Source: Frankia sp. RB7
GTDB lineage: Bacteria > Pseudomonadota > Alphaproteobacteria > Rhizobiales > Xanthobacteraceae
Direction: 5' to 3'
Assembly: GCA_030403585.1 (NCBI GenBank)
Contig: JAUEPE010000033.1
Location: 1-64,000, forward strand
Length of the DNA: 64,000 bases
The notes under the pieces were generated by a model that was not told the origin of the DNA, made no database searches, and saw only the letters and a list, made by a program, of their open reading frames with translations. The translations under genes and the position numbers were made by a program. Shown in pieces: positions 54,701 through 62,060 of this stretch. Every line of letters starts with the position of its first letter. Within the stretch, counting starts at the first letter, position 1.

Positions 54701-55107
54701 ATGACCGCCTCGATCGCGAAGAAGATGAACGTGAAGGAGGCGTAGATCAGTGAGGTGATTGTCGAGCCGATATAGCCAAAGCCGGCGCCGCGCGTGAGCA
54801 GGTCAATGTCGATGCCACATTTGGCTGCATAATAGGCAATCGGCACGCCGCAGAAGAAGATGATGGTGGAGACGACCAGGATCGCGGCCGTGGCGTTGGT
54901 GACGCCGTAATTGAGGGTGATGGTGCCGCCGATTGCCTCCAGCACCAGGAAGGAGATCGCACCGATTGCGGTGTTGGCGACGCGGGCGGCGGACCAGCGT
55001 CGCGCGCTTTTGGCGGTGAAGCGCAGCGCGTAGTCTTCCAGCGTCTGGTTGGCGACCCATTGATTGTACTGGCGCCTGACGCGGTCTATTCGCTGCCGCC
55101 CTGCCAC
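51736..55107 (-). CDS. Hybrid histidine kinase with NCS1-permease sensor domain
   Basis: The 1123-residue protein starts with a full NCS1-type permease (about 18-480; LEDYALRFTAKSARRWSA, GVTNATAAILVVSTIIFFCG, twelve helices), then a nine-cysteine segment (about 499-538, CCIC...CSLCC...C...C), two more helices (about 565-640), a coiled coil, an HisKA domain with H682 (LSHELRSPLNA), an HATPase domain (NLLSNAIKF, DTGPGIQ, GTGLGLTI), a receiver with D968 (LLDISMPGMDGW) and a C-terminal helical region. GTG 55107 starts VAGRQRID. Sensing by a permease domain resembles CbrA- and PutP-type sensor kinases, but this fold is NCS1. It probably senses amides, ureides or nucleobase-like compounds; ligand unknown. 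Confidence 0.92.
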   Translation of the reverse strand: MAGRQRIDRVRRQYNQWVANQTLEDYALRFTAKSARRWSAARVANTAIGAISFLVLEAIGGTITLNYGVTNATAAILVVSTIIFFCGVPIAYYAAKCGIDIDLLTRGAGFGYIGSTITSLIYASFTFIFFAIEAVILATALEMCLGIPRPIGYLISAVAIIPLVTYGITLISRFQLWTQPLWVVLHILPFAAIAWASPHSFTEWHKFAGEHGDLGGHFDLLLFGVASSVVFSLVAQIGEQVDFLRFLPRDRRTSRRSWWIALMSAGPGWIVLGALKLLAGSFLAFFALSHGVPPEEAAEPAHMYLVAFRYVLSDPDLALALTGFFVVLSQIKINVTNAYAGSIAWSNFFSRLTHSHPGRVVWLVFNVMVALLLMEIGVYKALEQTLALYSNVAIAWVGALVSDLVINKPLGLRPPQMEFKRAHLYDINPVGVGAMTLAIIVSISAFYGLFGPTAKALSAFIALAVAFIVAPLIAWATDGKYYIARKPKRSWQNIEAIQCCICEHSFEPEDMASCPAYAGPICSLCCSLDARCHDLCKPHARIQTQFSETLGRILPQPIYQRINSQFGHYIGVFVVSAGLVALVLGLIFLQTSASVHGENSLVSNVLWKVFFSLSIIIGVVAWLFVLAQQSRRAAEAETRRQTTLLIQEIDAHKRTDAELQRAKEVAESANLAKSRYVVGLSHELRSPLNAISGYAQLLEQDSTLNTKPRDQVRVVRRSADHLSGLIDGILDISKIEAGRLYLSRDEVHLSEFLEQLVGMFRLQAGAKGIDFVFRRPATLPTVVYADEKRLRQVLINLLSNAIKFTQTGSVQFIVHYRSPVAEFEVTDTGPGIQGSDLERIFAPFERGALGVSQPQTGTGLGLTISRLLAGVMGGDIKVASTVGRGSTFKVKMLLSEVSNPRRIAPVEAPVSGYHGARKTILITDDDPVHRDLLREVLTPLGFILLSAADGPGCLALAQHCRPDLFLLDISMPGMDGWTVAEQLRADGHHQARILMVSASALEAHGAPLAQPFHDGYLMKPIDIPRLLETIRQLLKIEWQYGSDEIVVPLWRPDSGSRPPVRHIEALIGLGQIGYVKAIQLKLEEIGSEHPEHADFVAEMRSLVDRFDLDQYMTTLKTLHAYEH

Positions 55108-55182
55108 TTACACCCCACTCCCGAACTCGTCCGAACCTCTCGTGAACTCGCAAATCCCGTACCAAAAGCCTACGTCGGTATT

Positions 55183-55224
55183 TTGCGGTGCAGTATACGC
55201 GATCTTGCGTATGCTTGCGGTGCA
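55183..55224. promoter_or_regulatory. Direct repeat enclosing an inverted repeat, shared regulatory region
   Basis: TTGCGGTGCA occurs twice (55183-55192 and 55215-55224), start to start 32 bases or about three helical turns. Between them is ATACGC-GATCTT-GCGTAT (55195-55212). The array lies in the 177-base gap between the kinase and the importer starts, about 60 bases before the latter. It is the natural site for the cotranscribed LuxR-type regulator. Confidence 0.6.
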
Positions 55225-55284
55225 CAAATTCGAGCCATCCTCACGGCACCAATCGCGTGTCCTCGAACAAACAGTGGGGTGCTC

Positions 55285-56544
55285 ATGTCAGACGAAGAAA
55301 CCAAGGGCCTTTTGTCGCCGCTCCGGCGCAAACTATTGATGGGAATCGCTGCCGTCCCGGCCATCACGATGCTGCCGCGGGCGTCCTTTGCGCAGTCACC
55401 GGCGACCTCGGCGATCAACACCACCGGCCTCGCGGTCACTGACACCGAGGTAACGGTCGGCATCCTGCATTCGGCGACCGGCACCATGGCCATCTCCGAG
55501 ACAGGCTCGATCGAAGCCGAAAAGCTCGCCATCGAGCAGATCAACGCCGCCGGCGGCGTGCTCGGCCGCAAGATCAAGTTCATCCAGGAAGACGGCGCCA
55601 GCGACTGGCCAACCTTTGCCGAAAAGGCCAAGAAGCTGCTCGTCAACGACAAGGTCGCGGCGATCATGGGTTGCTGGACCTCGGCCTCGCGCAAGGCGGT
55701 GCTGCCGGTCGTCGAGCAGTACAACGGCATGCTCTATTACCCGACCTTCTACGAAGGCCTCGAGCAGTCCAAGAACGTGATCTACACCGGCCAGGAGGCG
55801 ACCCAGCAGATTCTCGCCGGCCTGAACTGGATCGCCAAGGAGAAGGGCGCGAAGTCGTTCTTCTTCGTCGGCTCCGACTACATCTGGCCGCGCACGTCGA
55901 ACAAGATCGCGCGCAAGCATGTCGAGAACGTGCTGAAGGGCAAGGTCGTCGGCGAGGAATATTATCCGCTCGGCAACACCCAGTTCAACTCGGTCATCAA
56001 CAAGATCAAGCTGACCAAGCCCGACGTCATCTTCACCGACGTCGTCGGCGGCTCCAACGTCGCCTTCTACAAGCAGCTCAAGGCCGCCGGCATCGATCTC
56101 TCCAAGCAGGCGCTGCTGACGATCTCGGTCACCGAGGACGAAATCGACGGCATCGGCGGTGAGAACATCGCGGGCGCCTATGCCTGCATGAAGTACTTCC
56201 AGTCGCTCGACAACGCCAACAACAAGGCCTTCGTGCCGGCGTTCAAGAAGATGTGGGGCGAAAAGACCGTCATCGGAGACGTCACCCAGGCTGCCTATCT
56301 CGGCCCGTGGCTGTGGAAGTTGACGGTCGAGAAGGCCGGCTCCTTCGACGTCGACAAGATCGCGGCGGCTTCGCCGGGTGTCGAGTTCAAGGGCGCGCCC
56401 GAAGGTTATGTGCGCATCCATGAAAACCATCATCTCTGGTCGAAGACCCGGGTGGGACGCGCCAAGCTCGATGGCCAGTTCGAGTTGATCTACGAGACCG
56501 CCGATCTCGTCGAGCCGAATCCGTTCCCCAAGGGCTACCAGTAA
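55285..56544 (+). CDS. urtA: Urea/short-chain amide ABC transporter substrate-binding protein
   Basis: The 419-residue periplasmic receptor has a twin-arginine-like signal (LRRKLLMGIAAVPAITMLP) and the UrtA/FmdD signature: VTVGILHSATGTMAISETGS, GCWTSASRKAVLPVVEQYNGM, GSDYIWPRTSNKIARK. It matches amide receptors as well as urea receptors. Because formamidase and aliphatic amidase, not urease, follow in the operon, I favour short-chain amides (formamide, acetamide) as ligands. ATG 55285 follows GGGGTG; upstream frame to 55060 would overlap the divergent kinase start. Two hairpins follow, before the first permease. Confidence 0.92.
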   Translation: MSDEETKGLLSPLRRKLLMGIAAVPAITMLPRASFAQSPATSAINTTGLAVTDTEVTVGILHSATGTMAISETGSIEAEKLAIEQINAAGGVLGRKIKFIQEDGASDWPTFAEKAKKLLVNDKVAAIMGCWTSASRKAVLPVVEQYNGMLYYPTFYEGLEQSKNVIYTGQEATQQILAGLNWIAKEKGAKSFFFVGSDYIWPRTSNKIARKHVENVLKGKVVGEEYYPLGNTQFNSVINKIKLTKPDVIFTDVVGGSNVAFYKQLKAAGIDLSKQALLTISVTEDEIDGIGGENIAGAYACMKYFQSLDNANNKAFVPAFKKMWGEKTVIGDVTQAAYLGPWLWKLTVEKAGSFDVDKIAAASPGVEFKGAPEGYVRIHENHHLWSKTRVGRAKLDGQFELIYETADLVEPNPFPKGYQ

Positions 56545-56592
56545 TAGACGCGGCGTCGATCGCCGTTTCTCTCAAGGACAAAACCTCTCCCT

Positions 56593-56652
56593 GGCGTGGA
56601 CAGCAAATCCACGCCCAAGACCCCCGCGTCGCGAATTTGCTCGCGACGCGGG
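56593..56652 (+). promoter_or_regulatory. Two consecutive hairpins after the binding-protein gene
   Basis: GGCGTGG-N9-CCACGCC (56593-56615) and CCCGCGTCGCGA-ATTTGC-TCGCGACGCGGG (56623-56652) are perfect stems of 7 and 12 bp, inside the 133-base gap before the permease. No T-run follows. Their position suggests partial termination or 3'-end protection that keeps the binding protein in excess over the membrane parts. Confidence 0.7.
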
Positions 56653-56677
56653 ACCTTATCCCCGACGGAGGACATCG

Positions 56678-57604
56678 ATGTTCGGCGACTATTCGCTTGG
56701 TGACCTTGGCTCCATCTTCGTCATGCAGGGTTTTGCAGGACTGATCCTGTTCTCTGTCTATGTGCTGATGGCGCTCGGTCTTGCGATCATCTTCGGCCAG
56801 ATGGGCGTCATCAACATGGCCCATGGCGAGTTCATGATCCTCGGTGCCTACGTCACCTGGATGACCTCGAATTTCTTCCAGACCTATTTGCCCAGCCTGT
56901 TCAGCGGTTACTTCTTTCTCGCGATGATTCTGGCCTTTGTCGCGTCAGGTGCGCTGGGAATGCTCGTGGAATGGGTGCTGATACGGCATCTCTACAAGCG
57001 TCCGCTCGATACGCTGCTCGCGACTTGGGGACTCAGCCTGATCTTGCAGCAGGCCTTTCGCTCCGTGTTCGGCGCGCGTGAGGTCGGCGTCGACCTGCCG
57101 CAGTGGATGCTTGGGTCGCTGCACGTGTCCGAGAGCATCGAAGTGCCGATCAACGGCGTCTTCGTGATGTGCCTGACCGTGCTGATCACCGTTGGCGTCG
57201 CCTATGTGATGTACAAGTCGCGCTGGGGTCGCCAGGTGCGCGCCGTCGTGCAGAACCGCATTATGGCCGGCGCGGTCGGCATCAACACCGAAAAGGTCGA
57301 TCGCTACACCTACGGCCTCGGCTGCGGCATCGCGGGTATCGCCGGCAGCGCCTTCACGATGATCGGCTCGACCGGGCCGACCTCCGGACAGCTCTACATC
57401 GTCGATACATTCCTGGTGGTCGTGTTCGGCGGCGCCGCGAGCCTGCTCGGCACCATCGCCTCGGCCTTCTCGATCTCGCAGACGCAGTCCACCCTCGAGT
57501 TCTTCATGTCGGGCTCGATGGCCAAGGTGCTGACGCTGCTCGCCGTTGTCGGAATCCTGATGCTGCGGCCGCAAGGGCTGTTCGCCCTCAAGGTCCGCAA
57601 GTGA
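56678..57604 (+). CDS. urtB: Urea/amide ABC transporter permease (LivH type)
   Basis: This 308-residue inner-membrane permease has about eight helices and the LivH/UrtB marks IIFGQMGVINMAHGEFMILGAY, the conserved ATWGLSLILQQAFRSVFG and RAVVQNRIMAGAVGINTEKVDR, the loop that contacts the ATPase. It forms a heterodimer with the next permease. ATG 56678 follows GGAGG at about six bases. It lacks the long N-terminal extension of some cyanobacterial UrtB proteins. Confidence 0.92.
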   Translation: MFGDYSLGDLGSIFVMQGFAGLILFSVYVLMALGLAIIFGQMGVINMAHGEFMILGAYVTWMTSNFFQTYLPSLFSGYFFLAMILAFVASGALGMLVEWVLIRHLYKRPLDTLLATWGLSLILQQAFRSVFGAREVGVDLPQWMLGSLHVSESIEVPINGVFVMCLTVLITVGVAYVMYKSRWGRQVRAVVQNRIMAGAVGINTEKVDRYTYGLGCGIAGIAGSAFTMIGSTGPTSGQLYIVDTFLVVVFGGAASLLGTIASAFSISQTQSTLEFFMSGSMAKVLTLLAVVGILMLRPQGLFALKVRK

Positions 57605-57623
57605 GAAACGGAAGGCTGATGCA

Positions 57624-58766
57624 ATGACCGACAATCGCTTCTTCAATCGATCGGAGTTGATCGGAATTCTGTTGCTCGCGGTCTTCCTGGTGGTGGTGCT
57701 GCCGCTCACGCTCGACGTCTTCAGGCTCAACCTGGTCGCGAAATATCTGACCTATGCCTTCGTCGCGCTTGGGCTGGTGGTTTGCTGGGGGTATGGCGGC
57801 ATTCTCAGCCTCGGCCAGGGCGTGTTCTTCGGGCTCGGCGGTTACTGCATGGCGATGTTCCTCAAGCTGGAAGCATCGAGCGTTGAGAACACAAAGATCC
57901 AGTCGACCCCCGGCATTCCTGATTTCATGGACTGGAATCAGATCACCTCGCTGCCGCTGTTCTGGAAGCCGTTTCACAGCCTGACCTTCACCATCGCCGC
58001 CATCATTCTGGTGCCCGGCATCTTCGCCCTGATCATCGGCACGGCAATGTTCAAGCGCCGGGTCGGCGGCACCTATTTCGCCATCATCACCCAGGCGGTC
58101 GCGGCCATCCTCACCATCCTGATCGTGGGCCAACAAGGCTACACCGGCGGCATCAACGGGATGACCGATCTGCGAACGCTGAAGGGATGGGACATCCGTC
58201 CCGATCACGCCAAGGTCGTGCTGTACTTCTTCGAAGTCGGATGCCTGTTCGTTTGCATCATGATCGCTCAGTTCATCCGGCACTCCAAGCTCGGACGCAT
58301 CCTGGTCGCGATGCGCGAGAAGGAGGACCGGGTCCGGTTCTCCGGCTATAGCGTCGCGAACTTCAAGATCTTCGCCTTTTGCATCGCCGCCGTGTATGCT
58401 GCGATCGGTGGCGCGATGTTCGCGCTCAATGTCGGCTTCATGTCACCGTCCTTTGTCGGCATCGTGCCGTCGATCGAGATGGTGATCTACACCGCGGTCG
58501 GCGGCCGGTTGTCGATCCTCGGCGCCGTCTACGGCACGCTGCTGGTCAATTTCGCCAAGACCAGCCTGTCCGAAACATTTCCCGAATTGTGGCTATTTGG
58601 CCTCGGCGGCTTGTTCATCGCCGTGGTGTTGGCCTTCCCGAACGGCCTTGCCGGGATCTGGGGTGACTATGTGCAGCCGCGCATCGATCGCCTGATCTCG
58701 TTGCGCAAACCCAAACCCGAGGGCTGGACCGACAGCTCGGTCGCCGACGGCGCCCCGGCCGAGTGA
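57624..58766 (+). CDS. urtC: Urea/amide ABC transporter permease (LivM type)
   Basis: The 380-residue LivM-type permease has about ten helices; YAFVALGLVVCWGYGGILSLGQGVFFGLGGYCMAMFLKLEAS is the UrtC hallmark, and HSKLGRILVAMREKEDRVRFSGYSVANFKIFAF is the ATPase-contact loop. A periplasmic insert (about 80-120, SVENTKIQSTPGIPDFMDWN) is typical of the subgroup. It follows the first permease by about 20 bases. Its stop codon lies just before a duplicated start region for the ATPase gene. Confidence 0.92.
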   Translation: MTDNRFFNRSELIGILLLAVFLVVVLPLTLDVFRLNLVAKYLTYAFVALGLVVCWGYGGILSLGQGVFFGLGGYCMAMFLKLEASSVENTKIQSTPGIPDFMDWNQITSLPLFWKPFHSLTFTIAAIILVPGIFALIIGTAMFKRRVGGTYFAIITQAVAAILTILIVGQQGYTGGINGMTDLRTLKGWDIRPDHAKVVLYFFEVGCLFVCIMIAQFIRHSKLGRILVAMREKEDRVRFSGYSVANFKIFAFCIAAVYAAIGGAMFALNVGFMSPSFVGIVPSIEMVIYTAVGGRLSILGAVYGTLLVNFAKTSLSETFPELWLFGLGGLFIAVVLAFPNGLAGIWGDYVQPRIDRLISLRKPKPEGWTDSSVADGAPAE

Positions 58767-58847
58767 GGAGATCATCATGCTCGTAGGTCATCACGATGCC
58801 GATGCCACGCTGGCAGTGAGGAGATAGATCATGCTCGTCGGTCATCA
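58762..58847 (+). repeat. Duplicated ribosome-binding and start region before the first ATPase gene
   Basis: AGTGAGGAGAT-N3/5-C-ATGCTCGT(A/C)GGTCATCA occurs at 58762-58793 and again at 58815-58847, 53 bases apart. The first copy opens a 16-codon reading frame and the second starts the ATPase. The two copies differ at only a few bases, so the duplication looks recent. Confidence 0.8.
58777..58827 (+). CDS. Putative 16-residue leader peptide before the ATPase gene
   Basis: MLVGHHDADATLAVRR starts with its own GAGG-type site (GTGAGGAG) and ends in TAG three bases before the true ATPase start. Its first five residues equal those of the ATPase (MLVGH), showing it arose by duplication of that start. 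It could modulate translation by coupling; it may also be a neutral by-product. Confidence 0.45.
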   Translation: MLVGHHDADATLAVRR

Positions 58848-59586
58848 GCCCAAGGAATTCCTGCTCGCTGTCGAAGGCCTGACCGTCTCGTTCGACGGGT
58901 TCAAGGCGGTCAACGATCTTTCCTTTTACGTCGACGAAAACGAGATCCGCGTCATTATCGGCCCGAATGGCGCCGGCAAGACCACGGTGCTCGACCTGAT
59001 CTGCGGCAAGACCAAAGCGACGTCAGGCTCGATCCAGTTCCGCGGCAAGGAGCTGACGCGGATGAAGGAGAACGAGATCGTCAAGACCGGCGTCGGTCGC
59101 AAATTCCAGAACCCTTCGATCTACGACGATCTCACGGTGTTCGAGAATCTGGAGATTTCCTATCCGCGCGGACGCTCGGTGTTCGGTGCGCTGACCTTCA
59201 CCCGCGATGCTGCCGTGCGTGACCGGGTGCACGAAGTCGCCGAAATGATCTTCCTGAAGGATCGGCTGAACATGAGCGCCGATCTGCTCAGCCACGGCCA
59301 GAAGCAATGGCTCGAGATCGGTATGCTTCTGATCCAGGACCCGGACCTCCTGATGCTCGACGAGCCCGTTGCCGGCATGAGCGTGTCGGAGCGCGCCAAG
59401 ACCGCGGAGCTCCTCAACCGCATCATCAAGAACCGGTCGGTGCTGGTGATCGAGCACGACATGAAGTTCGTCGAGGACATCGCGCACAAGGTCACGGTGC
59501 TCCACCAGGGCCAGATCCTCTCCGAGGGGACCATGGACAAGGTGCAGAACGATCCCAAGGTCATTGAAGTCTATCTGGGCCATTAA
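58831..59586 (+). CDS. urtD: Urea/amide ABC transporter ATP-binding protein (LivG type)
   Basis: The 251-residue ATPase has Walker A GPNGAGKTT (about residues 48-56), Q-loop FQNPSIYDDLTV, signature LSHGQKQWLEIG, Walker B LLMLDEPVAGMS and switch VIEHDMKFVEDIA. The signature LSHGQ is the UrtD/LivG-type variant. It works with the LivF-type ATPase that follows to energise the permease pair. ATG 58831 follows a good ribosome-binding site that is a second copy of one 53 bases earlier. Confidence 0.93.
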   Translation: MLVGHQPKEFLLAVEGLTVSFDGFKAVNDLSFYVDENEIRVIIGPNGAGKTTVLDLICGKTKATSGSIQFRGKELTRMKENEIVKTGVGRKFQNPSIYDDLTVFENLEISYPRGRSVFGALTFTRDAAVRDRVHEVAEMIFLKDRLNMSADLLSHGQKQWLEIGMLLIQDPDLLMLDEPVAGMSVSERAKTAELLNRIIKNRSVLVIEHDMKFVEDIAHKVTVLHQGQILSEGTMDKVQNDPKVIEVYLGH

Positions 59587-59596
59587 GGAGCGCGCG

Positions 59597-60286
59597 ATGC
59601 TGGCTATTTCGGATCTCCACGTTGCCTACGGCCAGAGCGAGGTGCTGCACGGGCTCAACGTCAAGGTCGCGCCCAACGAGATCGTTGCGATCATGGGGCG
59701 CAACGGCATGGGCAAGACCACGCTGATGAAATCGCTGATGGGCATCCTCCCGGCGAAAAGCGGATCGGTCACGATGGACGGTGCAGAACTCGGCGGACTG
59801 CCGAGCTATGAACGCGTCGCCAAGGGCCTCGCCTATGTGCCGCAGGGCCGCATGATCTTCTCCACCATGACGGTGAAGGAGAACATCGAGACGGGTCTCG
59901 TCGTCTCCGGCGGGACCGAGGTGCCGGCGGACATTTACGAGTTGTTCCCCGTGCTGCTGGAGATGAAGGGCCGCCGCGGCGGCAATCTCTCCGGCGGGCA
60001 GCAGCAGCAATTGGCAATCGCCCGCGCGCTCGCGACCAAGCCGAAGGTGTTGCTGCTCGACGAGCCGACCGAAGGCATTCAGCCGTCGATCATCAAGGAC
60101 ATGGCGCGGACGCTCAAGCGCATCCGCGACGAAAAGGGCCTCTCGATCGTCGTGTCCGAGCAGGTCCTGAGCTTTGCGCTCGATATCGCCGACCGTGTGC
60201 TGGTCATCGAGAACGGCGCCATCGTGCGCGACGACCCGCGCGACAGCGTCGATGCCGCGCAGGTCTCGAAATATCTGTCCGTCTAA
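59597..60286 (+). CDS. urtE: Urea/amide ABC transporter ATP-binding protein (LivF type)
   Basis: The 229-residue ATPase has Walker A MGRNGMGKTT, Q-loop VPQGRMIFSTMTV, signature LSGGQQQQLAIARAL and Walker B LLLDEPTEGIQPSI. The P-T-E-G-I-Q-P-S-I motif is typical of UrtE. AAGGAG overlaps the previous stop and is about eight bases before ATG 59597; the frame open to 59564 overlaps the first ATPase. With UrtABCD it completes a five-part importer. Confidence 0.93.
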   Translation: MLAISDLHVAYGQSEVLHGLNVKVAPNEIVAIMGRNGMGKTTLMKSLMGILPAKSGSVTMDGAELGGLPSYERVAKGLAYVPQGRMIFSTMTVKENIETGLVVSGGTEVPADIYELFPVLLEMKGRRGGNLSGGQQQQLAIARALATKPKVLLLDEPTEGIQPSIIKDMARTLKRIRDEKGLSIVVSEQVLSFALDIADRVLVIENGAIVRDDPRDSVDAAQVSKYLSV

Positions 60287-60313
60287 CCAACCGTGTAAAA
60301 GGGGAGCTTCTCG

Positions 60314-61543
60314 ATGCCAGAGACACTGATCAAGGTCGATCTCACCAAGTCGGCTTACGAAAATGACATGGTGCACAACCGCTGGCACCCCGACATTCCG
60401 ATGGTGTCCTGGGTCAATCCCGGCGACGATTTCATCATCGAGACTTATGACTGGACCGGCGGCTTCATCAAGAACAACGATTCTGCCGAAGACGTGCGCG
60501 ATATCGATCTCTCGATCGTGCACTTCCTCTCCGGCCCGATCGGCGTCAAGGGCGCCGAGCCCGGCGATCTCCTCGTCGTCGATCTCCTCGACGTCGGTCC
60601 GATGAAGGAGAGCCTCTGGGGTTTCAACGGCTTCTTCTCCAAGCAGAACGGCGGCGGATTCCTGACCGATCACTTCCCGCTGGCGCAGAAGTCGATCTGG
60701 GACATCAAGGGTCTCTACACCTCGTCGCGCCACATCCCCGGCGTCAACTTTGCCGGCCTGATCCATCCCGGCCTGATCGGCTGTCTGCCAGATCCCAAAA
60801 TGCTGGAGACCTGGAACAAGCGCGAGGCCGAGCTGATCTCGACCGATCCGACCCGTGTGCCTGGCCTTGCCAACCCGCCGTTTGCTGCGACCGCCCATGG
60901 CGGCCGCGCCAAGGGCGACGTCAAGGACAAGATTGGCGCTGAAGGTGCGCGCACCGTGCCGCCGCGCGAGCACGGCGGAAATTGCGACATCAAGGATCTC
61001 TCGCGCGGCTCGAAAATCTACTTCCCGGTCTATGTGCCCGGCGCCGGTCTCTCGATGGGCGATCTGCACTTCAGCCAGGGCGACGGCGAGATCACCTTCT
61101 GCGGCGCGATCGAAATGGCCGGCTGGCTGCATCTCAAGGTCGAGGTGATCAAGGACGGCATGTCGAAATACGGCATCAAGAATCCGATCTTCAAGCCGTC
61201 GCCGATCACGCCGAACTACAAGGACTATCTGATCTTCGAGGGCATCTCGGTCGACGAGCAAGGCAAGCAGCATTATCTCGACGTCACCATCGCCTATCGC
61301 CAGGCCTGCTTGAATGCGATCGAGTACCTGAAGAAGTTCGGCTACTCCGGCGCCCAGGCCTATTCGATCCTCGGCACCGCACCGGTTCAGGGCCACATCT
61401 CCGGCGTGGTCGACGTGCCCAATGCCTGCGCCACGCTATGGCTGCCGACGGAGATATTCGACTTCGACGTGATGCCGTCGGCGGCGGGTCCGATCAAGCA
61501 CATCACCGGCGATATCCAGATGCCGATCTCGCCGGACAAATGA
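60314..61543 (+). CDS. fmdA: Formamidase
   Basis: FmdA hydrolyses formamide to formate and ammonia; acetamide is a poorer substrate in the studied enzymes. The 409-residue protein is the acetamidase/formamidase family: ETLIKVDLTKSAYENDMVHN, HNRWHPDIP, SWVNPGDDF, GPMKESLWGFNGFFSKQNGG, HIPGVNFAGLIHPGLIGCLPD, PREHGGNCDIKDLSRGSKIY and YVPGAGLSMGDLHFSQGDGE. Full length and no frame damage. GGGGAGC lies before ATG 60314, 28 bases after the ATPase. Its place directly behind the importer supports amides as imported substrate. Confidence 0.96.
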   Translation: MPETLIKVDLTKSAYENDMVHNRWHPDIPMVSWVNPGDDFIIETYDWTGGFIKNNDSAEDVRDIDLSIVHFLSGPIGVKGAEPGDLLVVDLLDVGPMKESLWGFNGFFSKQNGGGFLTDHFPLAQKSIWDIKGLYTSSRHIPGVNFAGLIHPGLIGCLPDPKMLETWNKREAELISTDPTRVPGLANPPFAATAHGGRAKGDVKDKIGAEGARTVPPREHGGNCDIKDLSRGSKIYFPVYVPGAGLSMGDLHFSQGDGEITFCGAIEMAGWLHLKVEVIKDGMSKYGIKNPIFKPSPITPNYKDYLIFEGISVDEQGKQHYLDVTIAYRQACLNAIEYLKKFGYSGAQAYSILGTAPVQGHISGVVDVPNACATLWLPTEIFDFDVMPSAAGPIKHITGDIQMPISPDK

Positions 61544-61557
61544 TCCCTGCGCGACGG

Positions 61558-61591
61558 GATGCGGGACGGCGCCTATTTGCCGACCCGCATC
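61558..61591 (+). promoter_or_regulatory. Hairpin between fmdA and fmdB
   Basis: GATGCGGG-A-CGGC-GCCTATTT-GCCG-A-CCCGCATC folds into a 12-bp stem with one A-A mismatch, 15 bases after the fmdA stop. There is no T-run. Like the two hairpins after the binding-protein gene, it is a candidate for differential message stability within the operon. Confidence 0.6.
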
Positions 61592-61635
61592 CGCCGCGAA
61601 GTGTGTTGAACGGACCATAGCGTAGGGATGATGCG

Positions 61636-62013
61636 ATGCCGGTCTATGAATATCTCTGTGATGATTGCGGTCCGTTCAAGGACCTGCGTCCGATGGCGGA
61701 ATGCGACGATCCGCAAAACTGTCCGCACTGCGAGACGATGGCGCCGCGCGTCATCCTGACCGCCCCGAACTTCTTCTGCATGCCGGCGGAAAAGCGAAAA
61801 GCCCATGCTGTCAATGAGCGCAGCACGCACGAACCGCAGACGCTCGCGCAATACAAGGCCTCGCACGGCCCCGGCTGTGGCTGCTGTTCGTCGGGCAAGA
61901 CCGTCAATGACAAGAGCGGGTCCGACAAGAAGAAGCCGGCGCGGCTGGTGACCAAGACGAAGAGCGGCGCCAAGGGCTTTCCCACCGCGCGGCCCTGGAT
62001 GATCAGTCACTAA
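61636..62013 (+). CDS. fmdB: FmdB family zinc-ribbon protein
   Basis: The 125-residue protein starts with the FmdB zinc ribbon: MPVYEYLCDDCGPF (C8, C11) and QNCPHCE (C29, C32), and adds a second cysteine cluster GPGCGCCSSGK and a basic tail. In methylotrophs FmdB is thought to regulate or assist formamidase expression, but the molecular role is unproven. It sits between fmdA and amiE. ATG 61636 follows TAGGGATG; other FmdB proteins are 70-110 residues, so this one carries a long basic C-terminus. Confidence 0.9.
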   Translation: MPVYEYLCDDCGPFKDLRPMAECDDPQNCPHCETMAPRVILTAPNFFCMPAEKRKAHAVNERSTHEPQTLAQYKASHGPGCGCCSSGKTVNDKSGSDKKKPARLVTKTKSGAKGFPTARPWMISH

Positions 62014-62060
62014 CGCCACGCGCCCAACATCAAACGAACAAAAGAACAGGAGCGGCCCAA

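Noticed and set aside
55108..55284. Sigma-54 promoter for the amide operon
   Set aside because: A GG-N10-GC spacing can be found at GGTGCAGTATACGC, but the rest of the -24/-12 consensus is missing, so I do not claim it.
59561..61396. Minus-strand open frame (611 codons) over urtE and fmdA
   Set aside because: Antisense to two conserved genes; no motif.
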